Source: CAMLQK01 sp035690865 (lineage in GTDB: Bacteria > Patescibacteriota > Saccharimonadia > Saccharimonadales > UBA4665). From it: a DNA stretch of 64,000 bases. The notes under the pieces are model-generated. The model saw only the letters and a list, made by a program, of their open reading frames with translations, was not told the origin of the DNA and ran no database searches. Where the stretch lies: NCBI GenBank assembly GCA_035690865.1, contig DASSKE010000004.1, positions 1 through 64,000 of the forward strand, given 5' to 3'. Both the position numbers and the translations under genes were made by a program. Positions 26,086 to 33,390 of this stretch are shown piece by piece; the first letter of the stretch is position 1; each line of letters starts with the position of its first letter.

Positions 26086-26527
26086 TATTGAGTTTGCCGA
26101 GTATGGCAATGAGTTGCTGCTGCTCTTCTGCAGTGAGTTTGTCGAGCACCATCTTTTTATAGTGCGACTCAAGTTCGTCAATCATAGTTTGACGCATCGT
26201 TGCACCGTTGTCTGTTAGCTCGATAACTTTAACGCGCCGATCTGTAAGGCTCTCGCGACGAGTGATAAGCTTTTTCTTTGCTAAACCGTCAATAATGCCT
26301 GTTGTATTTGAGGCGTCACAACCCATATGACTCGAGATGGCGCTCATGGGTTGTGGCCCAGTGGCGCCAATGTACAGCAATGTAAGCGTTTGAGCAGTGC
26401 TGAGGCCGTTTTCGTTGCCGCATGTCAAAACGCGTTGCTTAATACGAAGAATAAACTCGATAAGCGTCATCGAGAACGAAGGATTTTGCTTGGTATCTAA
26501 AAAGTTGGAAGTATTAATAGTTGACAT
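26060..26527 (-). CDS. MarR-family transcriptional regulator
   Basis: 155 residues from the ATG at 26527 (a TTG lies two codons upstream). The winged helix is clear: MSAISSHMGCDASNTTGIIDGLAKKKLITRRESLTDRRVKVIELTDNG, including the DRR wing. MarR dimers usually repress divergent efflux genes and are released by small phenolic ligands. The divergent MFS gene 80 bases away fits exactly; the intergenic region should hold the operator. GAGG precedes the ATG and TATAAG lies upstream. Confidence 0.92.
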   Translation of the reverse strand: MSTINTSNFLDTKQNPSFSMTLIEFILRIKQRVLTCGNENGLSTAQTLTLLYIGATGPQPMSAISSHMGCDASNTTGIIDGLAKKKLITRRESLTDRRVKVIELTDNGATMRQTMIDELESHYKKMVLDKLTAEEQQQLIAILGKLNTTCTGASA

Positions 26528-26609
26528 CCTCAATCTTTTTACTTATACTAACACACGTACCTAAATTCTACAACTCTCGTTGTAAGATAACAAGAAAGGA
26601 AAAAACCGC

Positions 26610-28058
26610 GTGACAAAACCACGTAACCCGTGGCTTATATTAGTCTTGCTCGCAATGGCGCAGTTTATCGTTGTGCTCGACACGTCGATTGTAAACGTTG
26701 CTTTGCCGGCAATTCAAAAAGCCCTTCATTTTGGCCCTGCTACTCTGCAATGGGTGGTAACGGCCTATACTTTAGCAGTTGGTGGATTCCTACTGTTAGG
26801 TGGTCGCGCAGCCGACCTCTATGGGCGTCGTAAGATGTTCCTGATTGGCCTTGCGGCCTTTACATTCGCCTCCCTTATGGATGGCCTATCGCAATCAAGC
26901 GGAATGTTGATTGCCTCACGCGCACTACAAGGATTGTCGGGTGCCTTTATGACACCGGCGGCACTTTCTATTGTGCTCGTAACATTTAAAGAAGGTGCGG
27001 CCCGTAACAAAGCACTCGCTATCTGGGGTGCTGTTGCCTCCGGTGGTGCGGCAGCTGGTGTGCTCCTGGGCGGTTTGCTCACCGAGTACCTTAACTGGCG
27101 CTGGAACTTCTTTGTAAACGTTCCTGTAGGCATCATCTTGTTCATACTAGCTTCTCGATTGTTGCCTTTACACGAGTCAGAAGCTCGCGACAACAGCCTC
27201 GATTTGCCTGGTGCGTTGAGTATCACCGGCGCTATGATGTCACTGGTGTACGGTTTAACCGAAGCTCCTGCTCATGGCTGGACCTCTGGGTTTACTCTTG
27301 GCATGCTCGGTCTGAGCGCCTTCCTCATGGCCTTCTTTATTTGGAACGAGCGTCGTGCTAAGCACCCCCTGGTTGACCTAAGTATCTTTAAGATTCGTAA
27401 CGTCACTGGCGCCAACATGCTCCAGATGATGATTGCGGCTAGCATGTTCTCGGTGTTCTTCTTTACGTCGCTATACATTCAGACATTGCTTGGTTACTCA
27501 CCAGTTAAGACTGGCCTGAGCTTCCTGCCGATCCCACTCGTTATTGGTTTGGTAGCTTCTCAGGCGCCAAAAGTTATCGGCATGATTGGTTACAAGCGAG
27601 TGCTCACCTTTGCACCTCTGTTTGTGGCTGCCGCCCTGACGGTTATGGCTCACATGCCTTTGCAAGGTAACTACGCTGTGCATATCTTGCCTGCGTTCTT
27701 ACTCCTGGGTATCGGTATGGGCTTCTCGTTTGTGGCCGGTACTATTGCTGCTACGTCGGGTGTTCCCGCTACGCAATCTGGTTTGGCTTCGGGTGTATTT
27801 AACACCTCACAGCAAATTGGTGGCGCACTCGGTTTGGCTATTTTGAGCGGTATTACCTCGGCTGCCCTTTCGCACCGTGGCCCTCAACTAGCCAGTGGTC
27901 AACTGAGCATGCCAGAAGCATTGTTGCAGAGCTACCACATTGCATTCTATGCAGCGGTCGGCTTTACGATTACAGCTTCGCTGATTGCTCTGTTTGTGCT
28001 CCGGCACAGCAAAGGTGGTGCTGACCCACAGGCCGAAGTGGCTGTAGCTGCCCACTAG
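26610..28058 (+). CDS. MFS drug-efflux transporter, DHA2 (EmrB/QacA) family
   Basis: 482 residues with 14 predicted helices. The N-terminus MAQFIVVLDTSIVNVALPAI is the DHA2 signature (motif D), GGRAADLYGRRKMFLIG is motif A, and GVLLGGLLTEYLNWRWNFFVNVPVG is motif C. It expels drugs or toxins using the proton gradient. GTG start with AAAGGA ten bases upstream. It is likely repressed by the divergent MarR protein. Codon choice looks smoother (fewer rare codons) than in the neighbours, consistent with high expression or acquisition. Confidence 0.94.
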   Translation: MTKPRNPWLILVLLAMAQFIVVLDTSIVNVALPAIQKALHFGPATLQWVVTAYTLAVGGFLLLGGRAADLYGRRKMFLIGLAAFTFASLMDGLSQSSGMLIASRALQGLSGAFMTPAALSIVLVTFKEGAARNKALAIWGAVASGGAAAGVLLGGLLTEYLNWRWNFFVNVPVGIILFILASRLLPLHESEARDNSLDLPGALSITGAMMSLVYGLTEAPAHGWTSGFTLGMLGLSAFLMAFFIWNERRAKHPLVDLSIFKIRNVTGANMLQMMIAASMFSVFFFTSLYIQTLLGYSPVKTGLSFLPIPLVIGLVASQAPKVIGMIGYKRVLTFAPLFVAAALTVMAHMPLQGNYAVHILPAFLLLGIGMGFSFVAGTIAATSGVPATQSGLASGVFNTSQQIGGALGLAILSGITSAALSHRGPQLASGQLSMPEALLQSYHIAFYAAVGFTITASLIALFVLRHSKGGADPQAEVAVAAH

Positions 28059-28083
28059 GTTGTCAGGGCTAGGCCCTTTCACC

Positions 28084-28118
28084 AAAAACACCCGCTTCGT
28101 AATGAGGCGGGTGTTTTT
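28084..28118 (+). terminator. Bidirectional intrinsic terminator
   Basis: AAAAACACCCGC...GCGGGTGTTTTT, extended by three inner pairs, with a five-base loop (GTAAT). It separates the convergent MFS and small hypothetical genes and has A and T tracts suited to both directions. Confidence 0.9.
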
Positions 28119-28129
28119 ATGTGCACGGC

Positions 28130-28402
28130 TTAAACGCTGCGTGGTTCGGGAGAAATGCTAATGAGCGTCCAGATAAACTGTTCGTCGTCAAACTTCAGGC
28201 GAAACTTATTGTCGCCGTCGGTCATGTCGAACAGCCGTACTGCTCGCTGGCCTTTCTGAACCAGGTACTGCAAGCCTTCGATAAACACGTACTCCTGGTT
28301 TTTGTACTCCATTCGTCGTGGAAAGCTGCGCAGCGTCTTCTTATTTTTAAAGTAAACAGCCGTGATGTTTACTTCTTCGTTCACGGTAAAACGTGTGTTC
28401 AT
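28130..28402 (-). CDS. Small conserved-looking hypothetical protein
   Basis: 90 residues, mostly beta strands with alternating charges (NEEVNITAVYFKNKK, MEYKNQEYVFIEGLQYLV, KFRLKFDDEQFIWTLISI). It looks like a small single-domain SH3- or barrel-type protein. GAAGGAG nine bases before the ATG. Family not recognised. Confidence 0.65.
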   Translation of the reverse strand: MNTRFTVNEEVNITAVYFKNKKTLRSFPRRMEYKNQEYVFIEGLQYLVQKGQRAVRLFDMTDGDNKFRLKFDDEQFIWTLISISPEPRSV

Positions 28403-28701
28403 GATTTCAAGCTCCTTCAGGTTGCGTTTGCAATAAAGCGAGTATGAAGAATGGCAGACCGGACAAAAGACGCGCCTCGCTTTAGAGCGCAGTCTGTAAC
28501 CAGCATGCTTGCTTGAAGGGATTCAGGGACGCTTAACGCACAGCGACGAAGTCGCCTTAACATCAGTGTGTATGTCTCCACCATTAGAAAAAGTGCATCT
28601 TAGTCTGTGCGGAGGAAGGTTTTTGGCCAGCCCACACATGGCTAATGCTTATTATAGGCGCCTCGCTGCAGAATATGCAAACGTTTATCTTGCAACCCTG
28701 A
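28403..28701. other. Intergenic region without a recognised gene
   Basis: About 300 bases between divergent genes. I see a small hairpin, GCGAC-GAA-GTCGC, and the promoters of both flanks must lie here, but no convincing coding frame or known RNA (SRP RNA, RNase P RNA and tmRNA motifs were looked for and not found). A stable unknown RNA cannot be excluded. Confidence 0.4.
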
Positions 28702-28715
28702 TATACTGTTGGAGT

Positions 28716-30380
28716 ATGGACAACGGCGTACTCTTTGACTACTACATTAACCTGTTGCAAGTAGAAATGGCCATTTTGGGGGTCGTTATTGCCGGCATTG
28801 TGGCTTTGATGCAGATATTAGGCTCGGCCCGTCCCCGTCGCCAAACCAGCCTGCTTATTAAGCCGCCGGTATTGTTTGGCTATATTGCTTTTATTAGCTT
28901 TTTACTGATATTTGTAGCGCTTGGTTGTTGGGTCTCGGCGTTTCCTATGGAAGCTACGAGTTTTCTTGGCTATACCATCGTCCATCTGTACGCCAATAGC
29001 GCAGTGCTATTTGGCTCAATGGCCCTTAGTATCGCAAGTTTATTTGTGTTCGCTTACCTTACCTACAAAGCCCGCAAACTCATGGACTCCCGTGAGTATC
29101 TTATGCACTACGCGCAAACTGTTTCGCCCAAAACGGTCCGTGAGTATTTGCGTGCTATATATGACGATGAGCTACAGAGTTTTGCTTCCAAGCCATCTAA
29201 AAAGAGTGTTGTTTCTAAGCGTGGCAAAGATCCTTTTGCTAGTGGGCCGGGAGTGTACGACCCGTTTCAGCCGGTGCGTGAATATATTAAAGACAATGCC
29301 TTTAACTCGTACGATTACGGCACGGCCAGCGGCCTTAAACTGTTTAGCCAGATATTTGATAAGGCGTTTAATGCAGCCGCTAAAAAGGCGCAGCCAGACG
29401 AGTATTATCGTCTTGCCAAGTATATTGGCGAGAGCTGCTTAGAGTTCTTTGTTATTTTTGAAAAGACCTCATCCGAAAAGCGCAAAATGGACATTATTAA
29501 AATGCTTTACAGCAAGGGCGAGCGATTTCTGTATGCCTCTAAGGATGCGGAAGGGCTGGTAACAATTGTGCGTGCCCTCGAAGGAGTCGCAAAGGTTGCC
29601 GATGATGACGATGAAGTTATCGCCGTTGTTTCGGCAATTCATAAGTTGACTGATGCCTATTTGGAGCGTTTCCCTAACGCTAAATGGCTGGACATTGCAC
29701 CAACCTTCGAGGAGATATGTCTATCGGTAACTCGCATATCCGAAACCTACTACTTGCAAAAAGATAACCCGCTTAAAACAGTACCCATTATTGGCCATTA
29801 TACCGGTGAGTACCGTTCGGTTACGGCAGCGCTCGTAGACTTCTTCTGTTCGTACCGTGATTTGGCCGATCGCTATACCGATACCTATCCGCAGTATTAT
29901 TTTGAGGCCATCGAAGCGGTTATCGAAGCACTCTTTGCCCGCCTGGCCGATTTTGTGTCAAACGGCCAGCACCAGCTCGGCTTAAACGCTACGTATAATC
30001 GCCTGGCCAATTCCCTGTTCTCGTTATACAGCGCCTTTGGACTTGATGCTATTGAGCATAAAAAGCCGGAGCTCCTAGCACTGAGCATGGGTAACCTGCG
30101 CCGTATTGTAAAGCCAGCTAAGAATCTGGGTCTGAGTGACGAGCGTTCGGTACTAACAATAATGTTTGTTGAGTTAGCTATTAAGGGCATCGAAACACTT
30201 GGTGATGTTCCTCTAAAAGGCGAGCGTACTATCAGTATGTACACAAAAGAAACGATGGCTAAGCATGGCTCCGCAGCTGACATAAAGGCTGGCTTGGCAA
30301 AGCTTGAGGAAGAGGGTACCAACTTAAAAGCCGGCGCTGTTGCGCCGACCGTTATGATGCTGCGTGCCCTGCACCGCTAA
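28716..30380 (+). CDS. Hypothetical membrane protein with large cytoplasmic helical domain
   Basis: 554 residues from the ATG at 28716, chosen because the first membrane helix follows at once and TATACT lies eight bases upstream; the open frame extends to 28509 with no domain character. Three N-terminal helices (about 15-35, 52-72, 92-115) are followed by some 430 residues of helical, probably cytoplasmic, sequence resembling stacked helix pairs. No catalytic motif. Stop overlaps the next gene's stop within CTAA. Family unknown. Confidence 0.65.
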   Translation: MDNGVLFDYYINLLQVEMAILGVVIAGIVALMQILGSARPRRQTSLLIKPPVLFGYIAFISFLLIFVALGCWVSAFPMEATSFLGYTIVHLYANSAVLFGSMALSIASLFVFAYLTYKARKLMDSREYLMHYAQTVSPKTVREYLRAIYDDELQSFASKPSKKSVVSKRGKDPFASGPGVYDPFQPVREYIKDNAFNSYDYGTASGLKLFSQIFDKAFNAAAKKAQPDEYYRLAKYIGESCLEFFVIFEKTSSEKRKMDIIKMLYSKGERFLYASKDAEGLVTIVRALEGVAKVADDDDEVIAVVSAIHKLTDAYLERFPNAKWLDIAPTFEEICLSVTRISETYYLQKDNPLKTVPIIGHYTGEYRSVTAALVDFFCSYRDLADRYTDTYPQYYFEAIEAVIEALFARLADFVSNGQHQLGLNATYNRLANSLFSLYSAFGLDAIEHKKPELLALSMGNLRRIVKPAKNLGLSDERSVLTIMFVELAIKGIETLGDVPLKGERTISMYTKETMAKHGSAADIKAGLAKLEEEGTNLKAGAVAPTVMMLRALHR

Positions 30381-30697
30381 ACTTGTGGTGGTTGATCGTC
30401 GTCTTCGGTAGTAGCCAGCACTTCTGCGCGCCGACTCATGGCCATTTTTTTGCGTACGATGCGCACTACGAGTCCAATAAAAATGAGTAAGCAAGCCAGT
30501 GTGGCGATGAGCAACATGTCAAAACCAGTGTTGGCCAGTCCCCCTGAGCCTGACGAGCCCGATCCAGAGCTGGAGCCACTGCCGGAGCTAGTACAACTCG
30601 TCGTGTCGTTATACGTACAGGCCGAATAGGCACCTTCTCCGTAGGCCTGTGCAAAATGAGTGTAATATGCATATTTCATAGGCGTTTTTACTATCAT
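30377..30697 (-). CDS. Small LANTG-bearing sortase substrate
   Basis: 106 residues from the ATG at 30697, or 100 from a second ATG at 30679. A Tyr/Ala-rich N-terminal segment with two cysteines (SACTYNDTTSC) is followed by a Ser/Gly linker, then LANTG, a hydrophobic helix and RIVRKK: an LPxTG-type cell-wall sorting signal with Ala for Pro. There is no clear signal peptide, which is odd for an exported protein. The sortase at 5491-6975 is the obvious candidate enzyme. Likely a small anchored surface protein; function unknown. Confidence 0.75.
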   Translation of the reverse strand: MIVKTPMKYAYYTHFAQAYGEGAYSACTYNDTTSCTSSGSGSSSGSGSSGSGGLANTGFDMLLIATLACLLIFIGLVVRIVRKKMAMSRRAEVLATTEDDDQPPQV

Positions 30698-30793
30698 CCT
30701 TTATCGTGCTTATGATATCATGAGTTGCAGAAAGAGGATACTAGCCTGGCCACAAACCTTGCTCGTAACAGTGGAGGATAAAAGCGACTCAGC

Positions 30794-31813
30794 ATGAAAA
30801 CTGCCGCACAGCGTCGTACTAAGCACAGACAAGCGCATACCGTCGTTGACAATAAGCAGCCTATGATTGAGCATGTGCGCGAATTGCGCCGCCGGCTGAT
30901 GCTGATTGCTTTGTCTGTGGGGGTATGGGCCTCGGCGGCTTACGGTGTTCAGCAGCATATTGTTGCTATTTTGCTCAAGCCAGCACATGACCAAAAGTTT
31001 ATCTACACCTCCCCTGGTGGCGGTATAGACTTTTTGTTCAAGCTTTGTCTGTATGCCGGCCTCATTATGAGTATCCCGGTTATCGTGTACCATATTTTAA
31101 AATACATCGAACCCCTTATTAAGCGCGAGTCCACACGCTTTATTGCTGTCGGGAGCGCCATTTCTGGAATCTTGGCGGTATTGGGGATGCTCTATGGGTA
31201 CTTTTTGGGGCTGCCCGCTGCCCTGCACTTTTTGTTGCACCAGTTTATCACTACGCAGATTCAGCCGTTGCTGACCATTCAAGCGTACATGTCATTTGTG
31301 GTGGTATATATGCTTGGCTCGGCGATGCTGCTTCAGGTGCCACTTCTTCTTATTCTTATTAATCGCATCAAACCGCTTAAGGTCAAAGTGCTCAATAAAT
31401 ATCAACGCCATGTTATTGCGGCGTCGTTTATTGTGGCCGGACTGATGAACCCAACGCCCAATGTTTTTGCCTTGCTGCTCATTGCAGTGCCGATTGTTGT
31501 TATGTATCAGGTGGGAATCTTTGTTATTTGGAGCACTCAGCGTAAACGGCGCCCCCATGCCCCGCCCGCACACGTTGTGCAAATGCTCGAAGAGGATGCC
31601 ACCCGGCGTTTGCAACGCCTGAGCGTTGCCGGTCAAGCACAGCCCTTACTGGTGGCGGCAGCCGTGCCAGCGGCAGCAATGTCGTCCGTAACCGTGCAAA
31701 CCCAGGGTGCTTCTGTGTTGCCAGACTCCCCTGTTGTCACTCGGCAGCGGCCGAGTACTACACCAATGGTCCGTCGCCCGGCGGGTCGGCCTGTTAGACG
31801 GATCGTTAGCTGA
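30794..31813 (+). CDS. tatC: Sec-independent translocase subunit TatC
   Basis: 339 residues. IEHVRELRRRLMLIAL opens the domain as in all TatC proteins; six helices follow, with FLFKLCLYAGLIMSIPVIVYHILKYIEPLIKRE and the terminal INPTP-like LMNPTPNVFALLLIAVPIVVMYQVGI. TatC binds twin-arginine signals for export of folded proteins. The last 80 residues are a Pro/Val/Arg-rich tail not found in short TatC proteins. No TatA gene is recognised in the window. The next gene encodes a tiny TRKEFL-motif protein. Confidence 0.93.
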   Translation: MKTAAQRRTKHRQAHTVVDNKQPMIEHVRELRRRLMLIALSVGVWASAAYGVQQHIVAILLKPAHDQKFIYTSPGGGIDFLFKLCLYAGLIMSIPVIVYHILKYIEPLIKRESTRFIAVGSAISGILAVLGMLYGYFLGLPAALHFLLHQFITTQIQPLLTIQAYMSFVVVYMLGSAMLLQVPLLLILINRIKPLKVKVLNKYQRHVIAASFIVAGLMNPTPNVFALLLIAVPIVVMYQVGIFVIWSTQRKRRPHAPPAHVVQMLEEDATRRLQRLSVAGQAQPLLVAAAVPAAAMSSVTVQTQGASVLPDSPVVTRQRPSTTPMVRRPAGRPVRRIVS

Positions 31814-31821
31814 TTTTTGGC

Positions 31822-31851
31822 TTGACAACATGCTCATGCTTGCCGTACGCT
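31822..31851 (+). promoter_or_regulatory. Promoter upstream of the TRKEFL small protein
   Basis: Perfect TTGACA (31822-31827), 18 bases, TACGCT (31846-31851). A leader of about 40 nt with AGGGGAAAA precedes the ATG at 31899. Confidence 0.45.
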
Positions 31852-31898
31852 AAAATAAGAAACACCGAAAAAGAAACAACATATAAAAGGGGAAAATA

Positions 31899-32090
31899 AT
31901 GCGACAGCTCGACAACATCGTCAATAGAGAAGTTACTCGTAAAGAGTTCTTGGCTACTATGGGCTTTGGTATCGCCTCTATTCTTGGATTCTCGACACTT
32001 CTAAAGCTTCTTTTTGGCCGAGGATCAGAACAGCACCGAAGTAGTTTTGGATACGGCGACGGCGTATACGGTGGCCGTAAAACAATGTAG
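31899..32090 (+). CDS. Small Tat-motif membrane protein
   Basis: 63 residues: NREVTRKEFLATMGFGIASILGFSTLLKLLFG then a Gly/Tyr-rich tail (SSFGYGDGVYGGRK). TRKEFLATMG fits the twin-arginine pattern with the RK variant, directly before a single hydrophobic helix, but almost nothing follows, so there is no folded cargo. It may be a membrane-anchored mini-substrate, a TatA/TatB surrogate or a regulator of TatC. AGGGG lies before the ATG. The next gene starts within its stop (TAGTG). Confidence 0.65.
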   Translation: MRQLDNIVNREVTRKEFLATMGFGIASILGFSTLLKLLFGRGSEQHRSSFGYGDGVYGGRKTM

Positions 32091-32740
32091 TGAAACGAGA
32101 TCCCTTTTCTTTCGGAAGTCTCCTTTTACGAAGCCTCTTACCGTCTTCGACCAGTATTATAACCGGCTCGTTACTTGCTTTTATTATTGTTGGTGCCCAG
32201 CTTCTTACATTAAGCCTTAATTATGGCGCATTATTGCCACAATTCTTTGGTGGTGTCGAAGGCTACTGGGTGGATACTTACGCGCAGTACGTACTCGGTC
32301 CCGTGCAGTCGTTTACAACCAACGGAATTGTTAACACGCTTATTTTGGCTTTATTCTGGGGGCTTATCGGCTGGCTTATATTTTGGGTGGTTAATACCAT
32401 TACTTCGGGTTGGCGGGATATCCGTGAGAATCAAGAGGCCGTAACGGTGCTGAGTGCCACGAAGGTCATTTACCATCCGCAGCGCGGAATGATCGTGGCG
32501 CGTATTATTTGGCGCATACTTATTGTGGGCGCTTTTATTATGTCTACATTTATTACCCTGCCCTTTGCTCACTCTTTAAGTGTTATGGTGCAAGAGGGCT
32601 TTTATGCGCCAGCGCTAACGCGCACCATTACCGTGCTTGGCCTGGCCTACTTGGGCTGGATGGCTATACTCCATTTTTATGTGGTGCTTCTGAGGCTCTA
32701 TTTATTTAGAACACGTGTGTACGGCGAAATAATTGGCTAG
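32090..32740 (+). CDS. Hypothetical four-helix membrane protein
   Basis: 216 residues from a GTG that overlaps the preceding stop by one base, so it is translationally coupled to the TRKEFL protein. Helices at about 22-45, 80-105, 140-160 and 180-205, with a cytoplasmic loop containing GWRDIRENQEAVTVLSATK. No family recognised; operon context links it to the Tat-motif gene. Confidence 0.65.
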   Translation: MKRDPFSFGSLLLRSLLPSSTSIITGSLLAFIIVGAQLLTLSLNYGALLPQFFGGVEGYWVDTYAQYVLGPVQSFTTNGIVNTLILALFWGLIGWLIFWVVNTITSGWRDIRENQEAVTVLSATKVIYHPQRGMIVARIIWRILIVGAFIMSTFITLPFAHSLSVMVQEGFYAPALTRTITVLGLAYLGWMAILHFYVVLLRLYLFRTRVYGEIIG

Positions 32741-33366
32741 GCCCTGCCTGTGGCCTGCGAAAGCAGCCGAGGGTCAATAACGGTAGCTGCCAGTGCATGA
32801 GGGAGTGTTTGACTGAGGTAATCAGGGGTTAGTGGTTCTACCTTGGGAACTTCCCCCAGTCGCACCCATTGCGCGGCAGTAATCTCGTCGTTATCGGGCG
32901 TGATGGGAGGTTTATCGCCGCATATACCAAGCACGGTAATAATATGGTGAATGGACTTTTCACCACTTGGTAGTAGGTAATAGCGCTCGCAGCGGCGGCC
33001 CAGCTCAAAAACAATGCTCGACAGGTCAAAAACGCCTGCTTCTTCGGCAAGCTCTTGGCGCACGGCGTAAGCAATGGGGTCATGTTGTGGTGCGAATGGC
33101 GACGGCATATCAATGTATCCTGATATTGCACCCCATGTTTCGCTCTGATCGCCACGATTTGCACCTTGTTTGGCTAAAAGAACCTCGGTGTTGGGCGTAA
33201 AATGCCCCTCCAAAAAGCTCAGGCGGTTGTGGGTGAGCACAATTTCGGTGGCGTAGGCGGTTGTGGCATCGGTATAGTCTACTTGAGGGCCATCAAGATA
33301 TGGGGGTAGTCCTCTTGTTGCTTCGGTAATCTCGGTGATAAGTTCTGGCTTTCTGAGAGTATGCAA
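32737..33366 (-). CDS. Nudix-fold hydrolase, divergent
   Basis: 209 residues from a TTG with an AAAGGAGG site eight bases upstream. The Nudix box is recognisable at its end (QELAEEAGV) but Gln replaces the usual Arg, and a longer insert separates it from the GYIDMP turn. The flanking fold fits: WGAISGYID, YYLLPSG, ITAAQWVRLGEVP. It is probably a nucleotide- or sugar-nucleotide-processing enzyme, or a binding protein with reduced activity. Confidence 0.72.
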   Translation of the reverse strand: MHTLRKPELITEITEATRGLPPYLDGPQVDYTDATTAYATEIVLTHNRLSFLEGHFTPNTEVLLAKQGANRGDQSETWGAISGYIDMPSPFAPQHDPIAYAVRQELAEEAGVFDLSSIVFELGRRCERYYLLPSGEKSIHHIITVLGICGDKPPITPDNDEITAAQWVRLGEVPKVEPLTPDYLSQTLPHALAATVIDPRLLSQATGRA

Positions 33367-33390
33367 ACGACTATCCTCCTTTTGTTATTT

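Noticed and set aside
28403..28715. A known structured RNA (SRP RNA, RNase P RNA, 6S) in the longest gap
   Set aside because: The conserved cores of these RNAs are not present; only a five-pair hairpin is seen.
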